Assembly (NCBI GenBank): GCA_025529335.1
Contig: JAMYHX010000143.1
Location: forward strand, 21,554 to 85,553
Reading direction: 5' to 3'
DNA: 64,000 nt
Source: Rhizopus sp. PT2906
Taxonomy: Eukaryota > Mucoromycota > Mucoromycetes > Mucorales > Rhizopodaceae
Shown: positions 35,418 through 46,900 of the stretch, in pieces
Position numbering within the stretch: position 1 is the stretch's first letter
Layout: the number at the start of each line of letters is the position of its first letter
Notes under the pieces: generated by a model
What the model saw: only the letters and a program-made list of their open reading frames with translations
Databases searched by the model: none
What the model was told of the DNA's origin: nothing
Translations under genes and position numbers: made by a program

Positions 35418-38247
35418 CTACAGACCTCCTTTTAAGAGTTCTTTATAGAGATCATGTAGCCATGCAAATCGTTGCTTAGTAGATAAAATGGTGATGATGT
35501 CTTGTAGTTCTATAGGAGTGGGTGGTATGGGTGATGTAGGGGGTGGATGCTTGAGCATATAATTAACGTCGACCGATGTGTTACTTTTGCTATACTTTAC
35601 TCTAGGTGGGGGTGGTAATGAAGCCATAATCTGAGGAGTAGTCTCTTTGGCTTTATCTGATGTGTTGTCCGATTTTGTGGACAAGCCAGTAATGTTTTTT
35701 ATGTGCTTCATATGTGGTTGTATGGATGAGGATGACGGTTGTTCGTAGATTCGACGTTGCTGTAGAATTTGTCCATTCTGTTCTGAGCGATATCTTTCAG
35801 CTGCTATATGTGTCATATAACATGCCATAGATTGGTATATGTTGAATGGGACACACTTGATTGGTTCTGTTAGGGTTTGATTAATTGCAAACCCAATGCT
35901 TGAACCCTTTATAACTGCTGTAAATAAGATCAACTGACAAGGAGACGAAGACAAGACAAATGCTGGAATATCTAAAATGTTTGGATATAGTTTTGAGGAC
36001 ATGGCAAGGAACTTTCCATAGCTTGACAGTGCAAGTAATTCTTTACATGCTTTTATAAATGAGTTGATGAACTGTATGTCTGTTGTTGTCCCACTGGTTG
36101 ATCTCATGTTCATGGTTGTGTCTTTATGTGCCATATTGCTGGCTAAAGAAGCCACAACGGACAATGTCTGTCCCTGCATGCTCATAATAACATTCTCTTG
36201 TTCCTCTGTTAACTTTTCTATTGGTAGCTGTATATTTGGAAACGCAAATCTTTTCGTTTTATCGACTATAATATGATGTTGCACGTCCTTTTCCGTTTCT
36301 TCTTCTAGAATGACAAAAAGGCCAACTTTTACAGATGGCTTATCTATGCTTGGTTGTGATTGCGATAAGCTAATCGGTTTATATATGGTTGAAGCTAAAC
36401 CTGTCATCTGAAGCATATCTTGAAAGTAGCAGAGAACGTAATCTGAAGGTATTCGAAGCTTATCTCCCATGATTTTTGCAATGAATACAGGTTCAGCAAA
36501 TCTGTATCCAGAGGCCAGAAGGGAATTTAAAGCTTTAGAGCATTCTATTTTTCTCACAAGAAAAATGTGTTTGTCTTCATCATTAAAGTCGCGGGAAGAG
36601 AGTGTTACATCTGTCTTGCTATCATTATCGGTATTGAATTTACAGATCGTTGATGTGTCTTGACCTGATGCGCTCTTTGAACGTGTTTGATCTGGCTGTG
36701 TTGGCTCATCCATGGCTAACTCTAAATCTCTAGATGGTTTTTTACTTAATAACCATGCTGCAGGCTGACTGACTCTACGCGCTTTCTTTTGAATTCCTTC
36801 AAGTGCTGTCTTTGAAAATAGTCCATGGTGTTTTTCTACAATTGTGTTTGTCCTTATAACAGAGTCAAATAAATAGCCTAAATCAGATAATTCAGATAAA
36901 TGTAAATCTTCAACTAATTGATCGGCAGTGTCTAAAAATCTTGCTTCAAATTCACTATAGTTTTTTCGTCGAGAGTAAGAGATGACAGGATCATTAGCAT
37001 CGTCATCTAATTTTATCCATCCAATGGTAATCTTGAGTAACGCCGCAAACAAAGGATGGCTGGGTGTAAAATCACGAATGAAACCCTGTAACACAAAATG
37101 GTTAAGTCGATGAGTCTAAAATACCATGAACCTACTTACATCATTGTTCTGTTCCTCGCTCCATATTTCCTTCATGGGTACTAGACCATCTATATTAACC
37201 AAAATCCTTCCATTTGTGTCAAAAAATACAACATCCAGAATGATACGTTTACGTTGATCTCTTCTTCCTTTGCAGAATAACATGTTGAGGAATTCATGCT
37301 TTACACCGATAGCAAAAAATAGAACGCATGTAGATACAACAATAGCAGCAACGACTCCAATTATGACGGGTGTCTTTAGCACAGATGATGGTGGTTCACC
37401 GCTTGTCCTGCCAGGATAATACTCAGTCCCAACCATAGCTGTGTAATGCATGCCTTTGTGTAACCTAGTAAGGTACCATTTGAATAAAAATATGTCACGT
37501 ACCACAAACAGCCAGGCCCATTAGCATTGCGCATCCCAATCGCTTGTACCATTGATTTGCCCATTGTTCACGTAGTTTGAAAAATATAAAAAGAGCTGCA
37601 GTTACGGCACAGACAGCTATGATAACAGCACAGACAACGAAGGGTGTTTTGTTTTTCAATATGAAAAAATCAACAGCTACTTGGCCTATAAAGCGTCAAT
37701 ACAACTGAATCGATACTCTTGTATATTGCCTACCCAAGTAATGCATGGAAACAATCCCAAGCTGATGTACAAATATAGTTAGCTTGAGCTGTAAATAGTC
37801 TAATTTTTCTTACACCCGCAATAACGCCACTAGGAACAATTCTAACTATTTTAGCCTCTTCAGTGATGCCAACAAATGCAAATGCCAGGAACATGGTAAC
37901 GATAGCAACAATTAAGCTGAGGAAAGTAAACCCTGGAGAATAATATAGCGCGCGCACCTCTCCGTTAGCAAGGGTGATAGTCAAGCTATTATTTCCTATA
38001 AAATGCATGCACCAGATGCCTACTCCTCCCATTGATGCTGCTGCTGCCGATAAAAGGAACCTTACAAAAAGTGTAAGTATAATGATCGACGAGAAGAAAT
38101 TTTGAATTACCAGTTGTAAAATCCAGATATGTGAGTTCTCTTTGTCAATAGCTCTAGAGTGGTCATTGCACCCAAGACTGCAATAACATAGCTGGTAAAT
38201 ATGATGCCTCCACTATATTCTTGTCGAGCTGCTGATTTAAAATCCAT
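35418..38247 (-). CDS. MHYT-domain integral membrane protein
   Basis: Minus-strand exons 38247-38111, 38060-37814, 37761-37734, 37685-37503, 37453-37140 and 37085-35418 join in frame to 858 residues. One exon is only 28 nt. Seven hydrophobic helices occupy residues ~15-260. Three MHYT-type motifs lie where the family has them, near the outer ends of helices: CMHFIGN (~63-69), SMHYLG (~133-138) and GMHYTAM (~199-205). In bacteria MHYT domains are proposed to bind copper and sense gases, coupled to GGDEF/EAL enzymes. Here the cytoplasmic tail of ~560 residues has neither. It starts KRIILDVVFFDTNGRILVNI, then helical stretches, then a Ser/Pro-rich end. This is therefore a fungal form whose output is unknown. 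The membrane part is certain; the function is inferred only. Confidence 0.9.
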
Positions 38248-40129
38248 ATAGGCCAAAGACACCCAAATTAACGGGAGAAAGAAAGAAAAGAAAAGAGAGT
38301 AAGAAAGATGGAAAGATATGAAAAACCCAATAGAACATTTTTTTCCAATAAAAGGTCCCGTGTTACTTTCGATAATAAATATGATAGATGAAGCATTTCA
38401 AGTAGCACGTTGTAGCATTTTATTATTTTGCACTACAGCACTCACGGACTTCTTTGATGATATTACGTATGATCAGTTTTATAGCTCTTTGATTTAACAG
38501 AACAATAGCCGTAGTTGACAAGAGGGAGGCGTTTAGAGTACACACGTCATGGCTATCGAATAGAGAAAAGATGAGGCATATTTGCTTATTGCTTACTAGT
38601 ACACGTATTGAATAACTATCTAGCTTATCTAATCATTCAAGAGGATCAAGGTCTTAAACTAAAGCTACCACTACTAAACGAACTAATTAAGATTTAAATG
38701 CTACAGTGAATACTGTCAAAGTATTTTTTTTTCCATCATTAAGCTTGTAACATGTTACGCTATTAGTCATTTGTTAATGAAAATGAAGCGTTCACTTGAA
38801 TGAACCATGTGTATTGTGGCCTAATCGCAGTCAATACTTACTAACTGTAAGTACAGTAAATAAACAAGATGACGTGTCAAGATAAAAAAAAATTTAGGTC
38901 TTTTTGTTTTTGCTTACAAAGGGTATTTTGGTACTTCTAGTGCTACTCTCAATATCTGTGCTCTATAAAGTATACCTAAAATCACACAATATAAATTTGG
39001 ATAATATAGCTAATAATCATGTGGATTTCCCCTATATAAATATATTATTGTCTTCTGAAGATTATTATTATTATTACTATTGCTTGTTGATATCTATTCC
39101 TCCGAAGAGTTTGTGTACCCCCTTCGATCCTTTTTTTGTGTTTCTCCGGTGGTGTCACTGAATGAACTTCGTACACGATTGCCATGGCACCCATTTTTAG
39201 GGACCATAATCTCTATAAGCCCTGCGAGGTTCAAATGGGCGTTTTGGTGATTAGAGCCTTTCATTTCATATCAAATGCTAAAGATGGCGACAAGCATAGC
39301 ACAGGAAGAAAGGTTGTATAAAGTAAACTTTCTCGTTTTAATATGATAAAATGTGATATTACTTTGTGTAATTAAACCATACTCTTTCTTTCAGAAATTA
39401 TTGGTATACTTCAGGAAACAAATTTAAATTCTATGGATATCCATGACACACCAAGAACATGACTGCTGTATTTGTTGGTGTCTTGGCTGGCTGCCTAGAG
39501 GCCGACCACGGCCATGTCGAAGATACCTCTCTTGTATGCTTATCCTGTCACACGTCATTGAATGTCTCCAGGTACATCGATAATTATGCCTTTCTCTCTC
39601 CACCTTAGACCCCCCCGTTGTTCCTCCTTAATAAACTATCTACGAGCCCTCGAGTTTACGGCAAAATATGCTGGCCCTTGGCGGTTTTATTGGCCGATAG
39701 TCTGTTCCATTCTTTCTAAAGTAGATCAGCTCCAACACAGCTGCTTCCCTCAGGAAATTAACTCTCTGAATGGGCGTTTCTTCCTATGGATTTATGGCAT
39801 CAATTAATCTTTTAGCTTCTTCCGCCTTTCACTTTCACTTCACCTTTTTTACCCTTGTTCTCCTAAGAGATTTTTTAGTTTCCATTATTGTCCTTTTTGA
39901 TCTCGTCGGGGCAGTCTTTATTATTGCGCTTACTAGGGCTTGACTGGTCTATTTCTTTTTCTCTGCCTTCTCCTTCACTCATACCGCCATCTTTCTTATA
40001 ATACTGTATTATGCTATAGCTTTTGTCAGAGACTTTCGATTACATGACCAAAAATATTAAATAAAGTAGCCTAATCAAATTTTTTTTGACCCATTTGCTA
40101 AAAAGAAATGTCCGACTTTCCATATTTAA
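38248..40129. other. 1.9-kb intergenic region with faint coding remnants
   Basis: The first ~500 bases are promoter-like AT-rich sequence. Between about 39120 and 39810 the + strand is less AT-rich and shows protein-like but interrupted stretches (for example 39560-39807, including YAGPWRFYWPIVCSILSKVD), suggesting an old retroelement or host relic. I cannot name it. Confidence 0.4.
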
Positions 40130-41065
40130 CCAAATGAGCGGTTTCTAAACAAAAAATCTGGATGCATTTTTTGCATTTTGATTATCTTTTTCTCCATTTT
40201 TAACAGGCAATTTTATATGTTTTATGACAATTCTCGCAAAAAGTACAAAAGGTTGTTACTTTTTAAAAGATTCTGCTTTTATTTTTTAATAATGGACAGG
40301 GCATGTAGCAACAATAACACCAAGCGTAATATCTTCACACAGGACTTTGATTCCCGCTCGCAGGCACACGAAAGAAAGGGCTTAATGCAAGGCAATCAAA
40401 TACAAGATATAAAAGAAGGAGATATTTTAGTGAACAAAGATAATTCTAATGATCAAGTTCAGCAGAAAGCAAAATTAAAGAGACGGAATGCGGTGTTCAC
40501 TAGCAAAAAAACCATATTGCGAAGAAAGTCTTATTTTGAAGAGTCTCTTGATTTCTTACAGTGGACCGACAGATGTGTTTTTAAAAAACATGGTGCTGTA
40601 GATGCTAAAGTCCTTTCACCTCGATCTGGACAACATAACAAGTTAAACAAGGCTAACAAAACTGCCCTTGTTCTCAGTGTAAAGCGTATTCCAAAGGAGC
40701 TATTCGATTATCACAAGAATTCGCTCCTTTAAGCTGATATCGAGGTTCTCTTTAACACTGTGAGAACATATCTGGAGGAATATAGTATCGGTTCCTATCC
40801 TGTGGCCTACGAACCCTTACTCTCAAGCGTCCACATGCGCAAGAGACGTTGGTGGGCTAAAGATCATAAAGTTTGGACAGTGGACCAGTAGAAAGGTGTA
40901 ATTTGGTCAGATGAGTCTTGGTTCGCTGTCCTAGTAAACGATGTCTTTGGCCAAATTATCAGAAAGAGGGAGGGTGCTAAGAAGAGCGCCATGGTTCTTC
41001 TATTCCGGCATTCTGTTATGGACTGGAGCGCTGCTTCTGGTCTGGCAGATATAGCTAAAAAATAA
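40130..41065 (+). pseudogene. Truncated Tc1/mariner-like transposase relic
   Basis: The ORF 40178-40732 ends at a stop after KTALVLSVKRIPKELFDYHK. In the next frames, 40770-41065, the sequence continues RTYLEEYSIGSYPVAYEPLL, MRKRRWWAKDHKVWTVDQ, a stop (where Trp is expected), then KGVIWSDESWFAVLVND, GQIIRKREG and SVMDWSAASG. The order matches Tc1-type transposases: the HTH linker, KKPLL, a KxRxxWAKEH-like block, WTVDxW, then WSDES with the first catalytic Asp, and the VMVWG-like segment. The remaining catalytic residues are missing, as are obvious terminal inverted repeats. It is a dead, 3'-truncated copy. Confidence 0.8.
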
Positions 41066-41436
41066 ATACTTGATACAAATTCTTTTAAGCTGCTTATTTT
41101 TACGTCTTTAAAACGAGTTATTGCTGCTTAATACTTGTATTAAAGAAGCACTTTATGTATATTAATAAAAGTAAGCACAGCTGAGAGTTACCTATCTCAT
41201 AGTCAACAGCTTTAGTAAAAGCTGAATGTGATGACTAAATGTAAAGGTGTGAAGTTTTAGTCAAAAGTAAATGAAAACTGAAGAGCAAGAGAAAAGCATC
41301 TTCCATACAGTCGTAAATACTCGTTATAAAGAGAATTTTTCTTTTACTGAGATACAAAAGTATGCTTACGTATGTTTTTCGTTCTTACGCCAGAATTGCT
41401 TTATTAGTTCAGGCAGATTACCACATTAAGGAAAAG
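41066..41436. other. Spacer with diverged homology to the right arm's outer flank
   Basis: No gene. Bases ~41335-41400 are similar (roughly three quarters identical by eye) to the reverse complement of ~52080-52145, including agagaattt(t)tcttttact and atacaaaag. This shows the large inverted duplication once extended beyond the 830-bp identical core. Confidence 0.55.
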
Positions 41437-41671
41437 TGACTGGGAAAAAGATGTGCATACAGCTAATATGCTTCCTATAGTTTATGCATTTGCGAAGAAA
41501 TGATCAACAAAACAAAGAAAATCAAAAGTATACATCTAACCAAGGATAGCAAAATGCGCTTACAGCCAATAGTAAGCGGCCATGACAACTATGTCTGCAT
41601 GAATCTGTTTTAATATAAAAGAGGGGGCAATGTTTTTCACAACAGTTTGAACTTGTACTTTTTTTACTCAA

Positions 41672-41803
41672 ATGCAAACCAAGCTTGTTCTTCTTACGAT
41701 CTGTGCTTCTCTTGCCACTATTGGCTTTGCTGCACCTGCTTCACCTGCTGCTATTGATCAAGCTTTGTCTAAATTGAGAAATCTTCGTGGTCGTTATTCA
41801 TGA
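41672..41803 (+). CDS. Tiny secreted peptide, left copy
   Basis: A 43-codon ORF. Residues 1-20 (MQTKLVLLTICASLATIGFA) are a textbook signal peptide with an Ala-x-Ala-type cleavage site, leaving a mature peptide of about 23 residues (APASPAAIDQALSKLRNLRG plus RYS) with an amphipathic basic helix. A TATA-like element lies about 55 bases upstream, followed by a pyrimidine-rich leader. The stop codon overlaps the start of the next ORF (ATGA at 41800-41803). Either the small peptide is the product, or it is exon 1 of a longer protein joined to the downstream ORF by a splice or frameshift I cannot fix. The function is unknown; a secreted signal or effector peptide is possible. Confidence 0.6.
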   Translation: MQTKLVLLTICASLATIGFAAPASPAAIDQALSKLRNLRGRYS

Positions 41804-42114
41804 CCATACGATTATATAATCAATCAAACACCATCGAAAATTTTTCTGCCAAAAGTGTAATGTCCAGTAATTTGACGCTGGATTGGCCAATAACTTGCTC
41901 GCGGATAGGCATAAATAAAGATTTATTTAAATTCCCCTGCCAAAATTTTCCTACAATATGCTCACCGGACGATCCAGAGGACGAACCTCATCTTCTTGAT
42001 AAGGCTTTATATAATGCACGATGCTCACCGGGCGTTCCAATGAACGGACCTCAGTCCTCACCGGAAAATCCCAAGGGTGGATCTACACTCTCACCAGCAA
42101 ACCTCAATAAATAA
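41800..42114 (+). CDS. Second ORF of the duplicated pair, SPxxP-repeat protein, left copy
   Basis: A 104-codon ORF starting within the stop of the preceding peptide. The C-terminal half has four degenerate units that keep Ser-Pro with spaced prolines: CSPDDPEDEP, CSPGVPMNGP, SSPENPKGGS and LSPANLNK. At the DNA level the same tcaccggacg-like core recurs. That repeat structure is in frame, which argues the frame is or was translated. It has no signal peptide of its own, so export would need fusion to the upstream ORF. No family is recognised. A scanning ribosome would normally not reach this ATG, so splicing, reinitiation or frameshifting must be invoked; alternatively the locus may be a frameshifted relic copied twice. 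Confidence 0.4.
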   Translation: MTIRLYNQSNTIENFSAKSVMSSNLTLDWPITCSRIGINKDLFKFPCQNFPTICSPDDPEDEPHLLDKALYNARCSPGVPMNGPQSSPENPKGGSTLSPANLNK

Positions 42115-42266
42115 TGATCAACTTGAACTTCATAATGTCAAAATATAATAAACCATATATAAACTTTGTAAAGGCTGCATAAGCTGCAAACACAGTGATT
42201 TTCGTATGTATTCTCAAATTTCTAGTGTGTTGTTTTCTTTCAAGGAAACTCTAGCTGAATGACAAT

Positions 42267-42991
42267 TCCTGTTGACAGAAGATAAACAAACGAGCTACAC
42301 TTTATTCACTGATAAAAAAAAAAGATAATTTCAGACAACAAATAATAAAAAAGAGAGAGCCCATCAGAAGCAAAAGAATGAATAAAGAAATGATCAGTAA
42401 ATCAGTTATTTATATTGATATTAAATACTTACATTATAAAGAAGAGAATTTATAAGAGAAAAAAAGAGACAAGAAAAGTGAGTAAACTTATGAAAGAGAT
42501 TATTAATATCTTACCCGAAGTGCATCCTGGGTTGGGCTAGTGATAACTAGCCCGGAAAAAGAAGAGAGAGAGAGAGAGCAAGAAAGAGGGCGGATGGGAC
42601 CAAGGTTTGGTAAGAACCAAACTACCCCCAGCTAATACCGGGTTAGTTTCGATGGGCAATCTATAATACTACACGTCAGTTTCTTACAAGAGTAAAGAAT
42701 ATAACATACCTTTGGGTTAACTGGGGAATAGCTGATCTTACTTTTTGGTCCAGAGAAAAGAAAAGAAAAAGAGAAGTCAAGATCAGACTATTTAAACAAA
42801 CTCTTTAACAACTTTTCATTTTGTATAAAGTCTTGACCACATTTATCTTCTCTCAAAAATATCAAGCTCATTTTATATATTATTACATGTTGTCTTTTTA
42901 AATAATAAAAAAGACATAGAGTGTTCAATTGTTATTGATCTTGTAATGTGTGCGAATAATCTCTGAAAAAGGTGTATATCTTTTTATGGGG
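42267..42991. other. Noncoding region with two perfect tetraloop hairpins and GA repeats
   Basis: No ORF of note. Two perfect hairpins lie 51 bases apart. One has stem gggctagt 42534-42541 / 42546-42553 with loop gata. The other has stem gtttggt 42605-42611 / 42616-42622 with loop aaga. A GA microsatellite (about 42561-42590) lies between them. GC content is locally higher than in the surroundings. Confidence 0.65.
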
Positions 42992-43063
42992 CCTATGCCC
43001 CTAGCTCAGTGATTAAAAAACTTTGATTTGAAGCCAAAGCCCTGCGTTCGAATCCCAAGGAAC
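42992..43063 (+). ncRNA. tRNA-like element (tRNA pseudogene or SINE head)
   Basis: The sequence has a box-A-like tagctcagtga (from about 42998) and a box-B-like cgttcgaatcc (about 43044-43054) at tRNA spacing. Between them an anticodon-like arm (tttga tttgaag ccaaa, loop centre tga) has one mismatch. The D-stem lacks its second strand, the T-stem is imperfect and the acceptor ends do not pair. It is therefore not a functional tRNA. The non-tRNA sequence that follows, to about 43200, could be a SINE body. Confidence 0.4.
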
Positions 43064-43981
43064 CGCTCCCAGTAGCTTGCTCTTGAAGGTTTTAATGCCG
43101 CTTTCTATGGTTCTCGGCTGTTGGTCGTTGGAAATAAACAAATTATGAATAATTGCGGTATCTGCCCAGGTTGAAATAAGCATGAACCCTTACACCACCA
43201 AGTCTTAGCCTACCAATTATAATGATGTAACATCAATAGACATTGATATGGCCAGTACTGTTCTCTTTTGCCGTCACATTTAAAGATTCAAACTTTATAT
43301 GAACCTTACTTAAACCATAAATGAACTATAACCGTGTGTCACTTACAATATTTCAATATAAAAAGGCATTGTCCTTTTGATTCTTCAAAAATCATTCAAT
43401 AAATCACTTCCGATTTGAATCACAACCTTTTCTTTTTATTTTTATCTTTTATTTACTTCTGAATAATCCAACCAAGTGGATTCAGGAGCCTTTTTATCTT
43501 CTTTATTATTCCTTTTACTTTGTACAACTCAGTCTGATCAACTTTACACGATCTGTTGGCCACACATCGAACCTTTATTATAACTTTACCTTTTAAGCGT
43601 TTTTACTACAAACCCCAAGTCTTACAAAGACTACGAACACACAAACTTCTATTTTTATTATCTTTTACAACACACTCAAACCCAAGGTCTACACAAAACA
43701 ACAATGATTAGTTTATCTCCCTCTACCCGACCCCATTAGATTGTGTGATTTTCCCTTCCACCACCATTACCTTCACACTCCCATCACATTATACACCTCA
43801 TCTTGTTGAACTTGCCCACTTGAGTTTAATAAAAAAATCTGTTTAATCGTATATCTTTTTATTTGAACCTGATTGGAGAATCAGTTCCCAATAAGCAAGA
43901 AATTTATTGTGACTATCTTTTACTGCTTTTTTCATTTCGAAAAAAAGGCTTCACTTGCTGCTTTGCTTTTTTCTTTAGGAT
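43064..43981. other. Intergenic region upstream of BMS1
   Basis: No gene found. A TATA-like tataaaaaggc at about 43359-43369 is followed by C/T- and A-rich sequence typical of a fungal 5' leader, yet no good ORF follows closely. A leader intron or a small noncoding transcript is possible. Sequence from about 43430 to 43760 is pyrimidine-rich on the + strand. Confidence 0.4.
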
Positions 43982-46900
43982 ATGGAAGATCAGACACATA
44001 AGACTCATCATAAGCAAAAAGCAGGGAAAAAGGTCGAGAGAAAGAAGGAAAATAAATTTGCCAATGCCAAAAAGTCTAGCAATCCTAAAGCTTTCACTTT
44101 CCAAAGCGCTGGAAGAGCTGAAAAGACAGCCAGGAGAAACTTTGATCTAGGAGAAAAGAAGTTACATGTTCCTTTGGTAGATCGTACACCGATCGAAGCA
44201 CCTCCAGTTGTCATTGCTGTCGTTGGTCCACCAGGTGTAAGTTTGGTGACCATATGTCTATACTGTGTTTTCTCATTTTACTTTTTATTAGACTGGTAAA
44301 TCAACACTGATTAGATCCTTAGTAAAAAGATATACAAAACACAACTTGAATGAGATCAAGGGGCCAATTACAGTTGTGAGCGGCAAAAAGCGTCGATTGA
44401 CTTTTGTAGAATGCAACAACGATTTGAATTCAATGATAGATATTGCCAAAGTCGTCGATCTCGTCCTGTTGATGATTGATGCTAGTTTTGGCTTTGAAAT
44501 GGTAAACAGTAACAAATGAATTAACTTCATAAGCTTATGAATTGTGTATAGGAAACATTCGAATTTTTAAATATCTTGCAATCACACGGTTTCCCCAAAG
44601 TTATGGGTATCTTGACTCATCTCGACAAGTTCCGTAGTAACAAGGCATTAAAAGCCACCAAGAAGAGACTCAAAGATCGTTTCTGGACAGAAATTTACCA
44701 AGGGGCCAAACTATTTTACCTGTCCGGTATCATCAATGGAAGATATCCCAACATGGAAATCCAAAACTTGTCACGATTTATCTCTGTCATGAAATTTAGA
44801 CCGCTCGTTTGGAGAAACACTCACCCTTATGTGATTGCAGATCGTATAGAAGATCTAACGGATCCAGAACTAGTTCACAGAAAACCAACGTGTGATCGTA
44901 CAGTGACGCTCTATGGATATTTACGAGGCACCAACCTAAAGTCCGGCATGCGTGTACATATCCCAGGTGCAGGCGATCACACTCTTGCAGACGTATCTGT
45001 TCTCCCAGATCCTTGCCCTTTGCCTGATAAGGAACGAAAGCGTTTGGACGAGAAGCACAAGCTGATTTATGCCCCTATGTCAGATGTGGGCGGTGTCATG
45101 TATGATAAAGATGCTGTTTATATTAATGTACCTGGACATTTTACAAAGAAGTCAGCATATGCACCTTCAGAGAAACAACAGGATGGCGAAGAGGGTGAAG
45201 AAGAGGTTGTTCCAAAAGGTACAGGTGAAAAACTTGTCATGAGTCTTCAAGACGCTCAGGATACACTTTCGGCTCAGTTGCAAGAGTCCGAGCTTCGTAT
45301 CTTTTCTGGATCCGCGCCTGTCAAAGCTTCAGATATAAAGGAATCATTGGAAGAGGATGAATCTGGAAGAACTCGCCGGCGTGCAGTATTTGGTGATGAA
45401 GATGAAATAAATGATGAAGAGGGCGATGAAGACGATGAAGATGAGGATGACGAAGAAGATGATGATGAGGATATGGATGAAGATGATATGATGAGTGAAG
45501 ATGAAGATCATATTCCACGACGTGGTAAAGCCCTTACCAAGTTCGATACAAGAAATATTCCCAAAAAAGGCGACGAAGACAATGACGCAAAGGATGAGCC
45601 AGCCTTTGAATTTGCCGACAGTGATAGTGATTTGGGCGACGAAGACGAAGATAATGAGGATATGGTTTTGGTTGACGGTCGCATAAGAAGAGATACAAGT
45701 GACGATGAGGATCTCTCTGGCGAACTTCGTTGGAAGGCCAACTTGAAAGAAAAAGCCAGTGCCATGCACAAGGGCAACAGACGCACTAACCTCATGTCTC
45801 TCATCTACAATAATCTTGATCTTTCTCCAGAAGATATCCTTGCAGGAAACTACGATAATGAAAAAGACGACGATATAGAAGAAGATGATGACGAAGAAAA
45901 TTTCTTCAAGCTCAAGCGTGAAACAGCAGAGAATGGTGCCCAAGCTATTGACAGTAGCCGTGATCCTATCGACCTTGAGGAACTGGAAGAGTGGGACGAT
46001 GAAGAGACATTAGACTCAATCAGAAACCGCTTTATTACAGGTGACATTGATGCTGTTAATGAAGAAAGCGCGTTCCCACCCGAAGAAGATGAAGAAGAGT
46101 TTGGCGATTTTGAGGATCTTGAGAATGACGACAGTAACGAAAATGACAAAGAGGATATGATCCGCGACCCTGTCGCTGTGGAGCGTGAAAAAATTGCCAA
46201 ACGCAAGGAGCAACTCCGCAAAAAGTTTGAAGAGGAATACGACGATAGCGAGGATGGTCCCAAAATGGACTTTTACGAGCAAAAGAAGCAGGAAATCGAG
46301 CAACAGCTTCAAACGAACCGTGCAGAATTTGAAAATGATGATCCTGTGACCAGAGCCATGGTCGAGGGTTACCGTCCTGGTAGCTATGTGCGTATACTAA
46401 TCAAGGACATGCCATGTGAATTTGTGCAAAACTTTGATCCAACTTATCCTATCGTGGTTGGTGGTCTCTTGACATCTGAAAATCAGTTTGGCTGGGTGCA
46501 AGTGAGAATCAAACGTCATCGATGGTATCCCAAGACATTAAAGACAAATGACCCACTGATTTTCTCTGTGGGTTGGAGACGCTTCCAGACAATTCCCATC
46601 TACTCACTCAATGATGGTACACGAAATCGTATGCTGAAATATACACCAGAACATATGCATTGTTTAGCGACATTTTATGGACCTGTGCATACACCCAATA
46701 CTGGCTTCTGTGCTGTTCAAAATGTATCTGACAACAAAGCAAGTGCATTCCGTATCAGTGCAACTGGTGTTGTAGTAGACATCAGTCAATCTACAGAAAT
46801 TGTAAAGAAGTTAAAGCTGACGGGTTATCCCGCCAAGGTGTATAGAAATACTGCTTTCGTCAAGGACATGTTCACCTCCGCACTTGAAGTAGCTAAATTT

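Larger units (their letters stand above)
41437..42266 (+). repeat. 830-bp inverted duplication, left arm
   Basis: Reading by eye, this block is identical base for base to the reverse complement of 51243-52072. Paired coordinates sum to 93509. It carries a promoter (TATA-like aatataaaa near 41612-41620), two overlapping small ORFs and about 150 bases of 3' flank. Past 42266 similarity continues with mismatches for about 20 bases and then stops. Confidence 0.93.

Noticed and set aside
42400..42800. LTR or foldback transposon ends around the hairpins
   Set aside because: I found no matching direct or inverted terminal repeats or target-site duplication within view; only the hairpins are supported.
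45321..46312. Several minus-strand ORFs opposite the acidic region of BMS1
   Set aside because: They are complements of GAT/GAA/GAG-rich codons and give Ile/Phe/Val- or Ser-rich or His-rich low-complexity strings.
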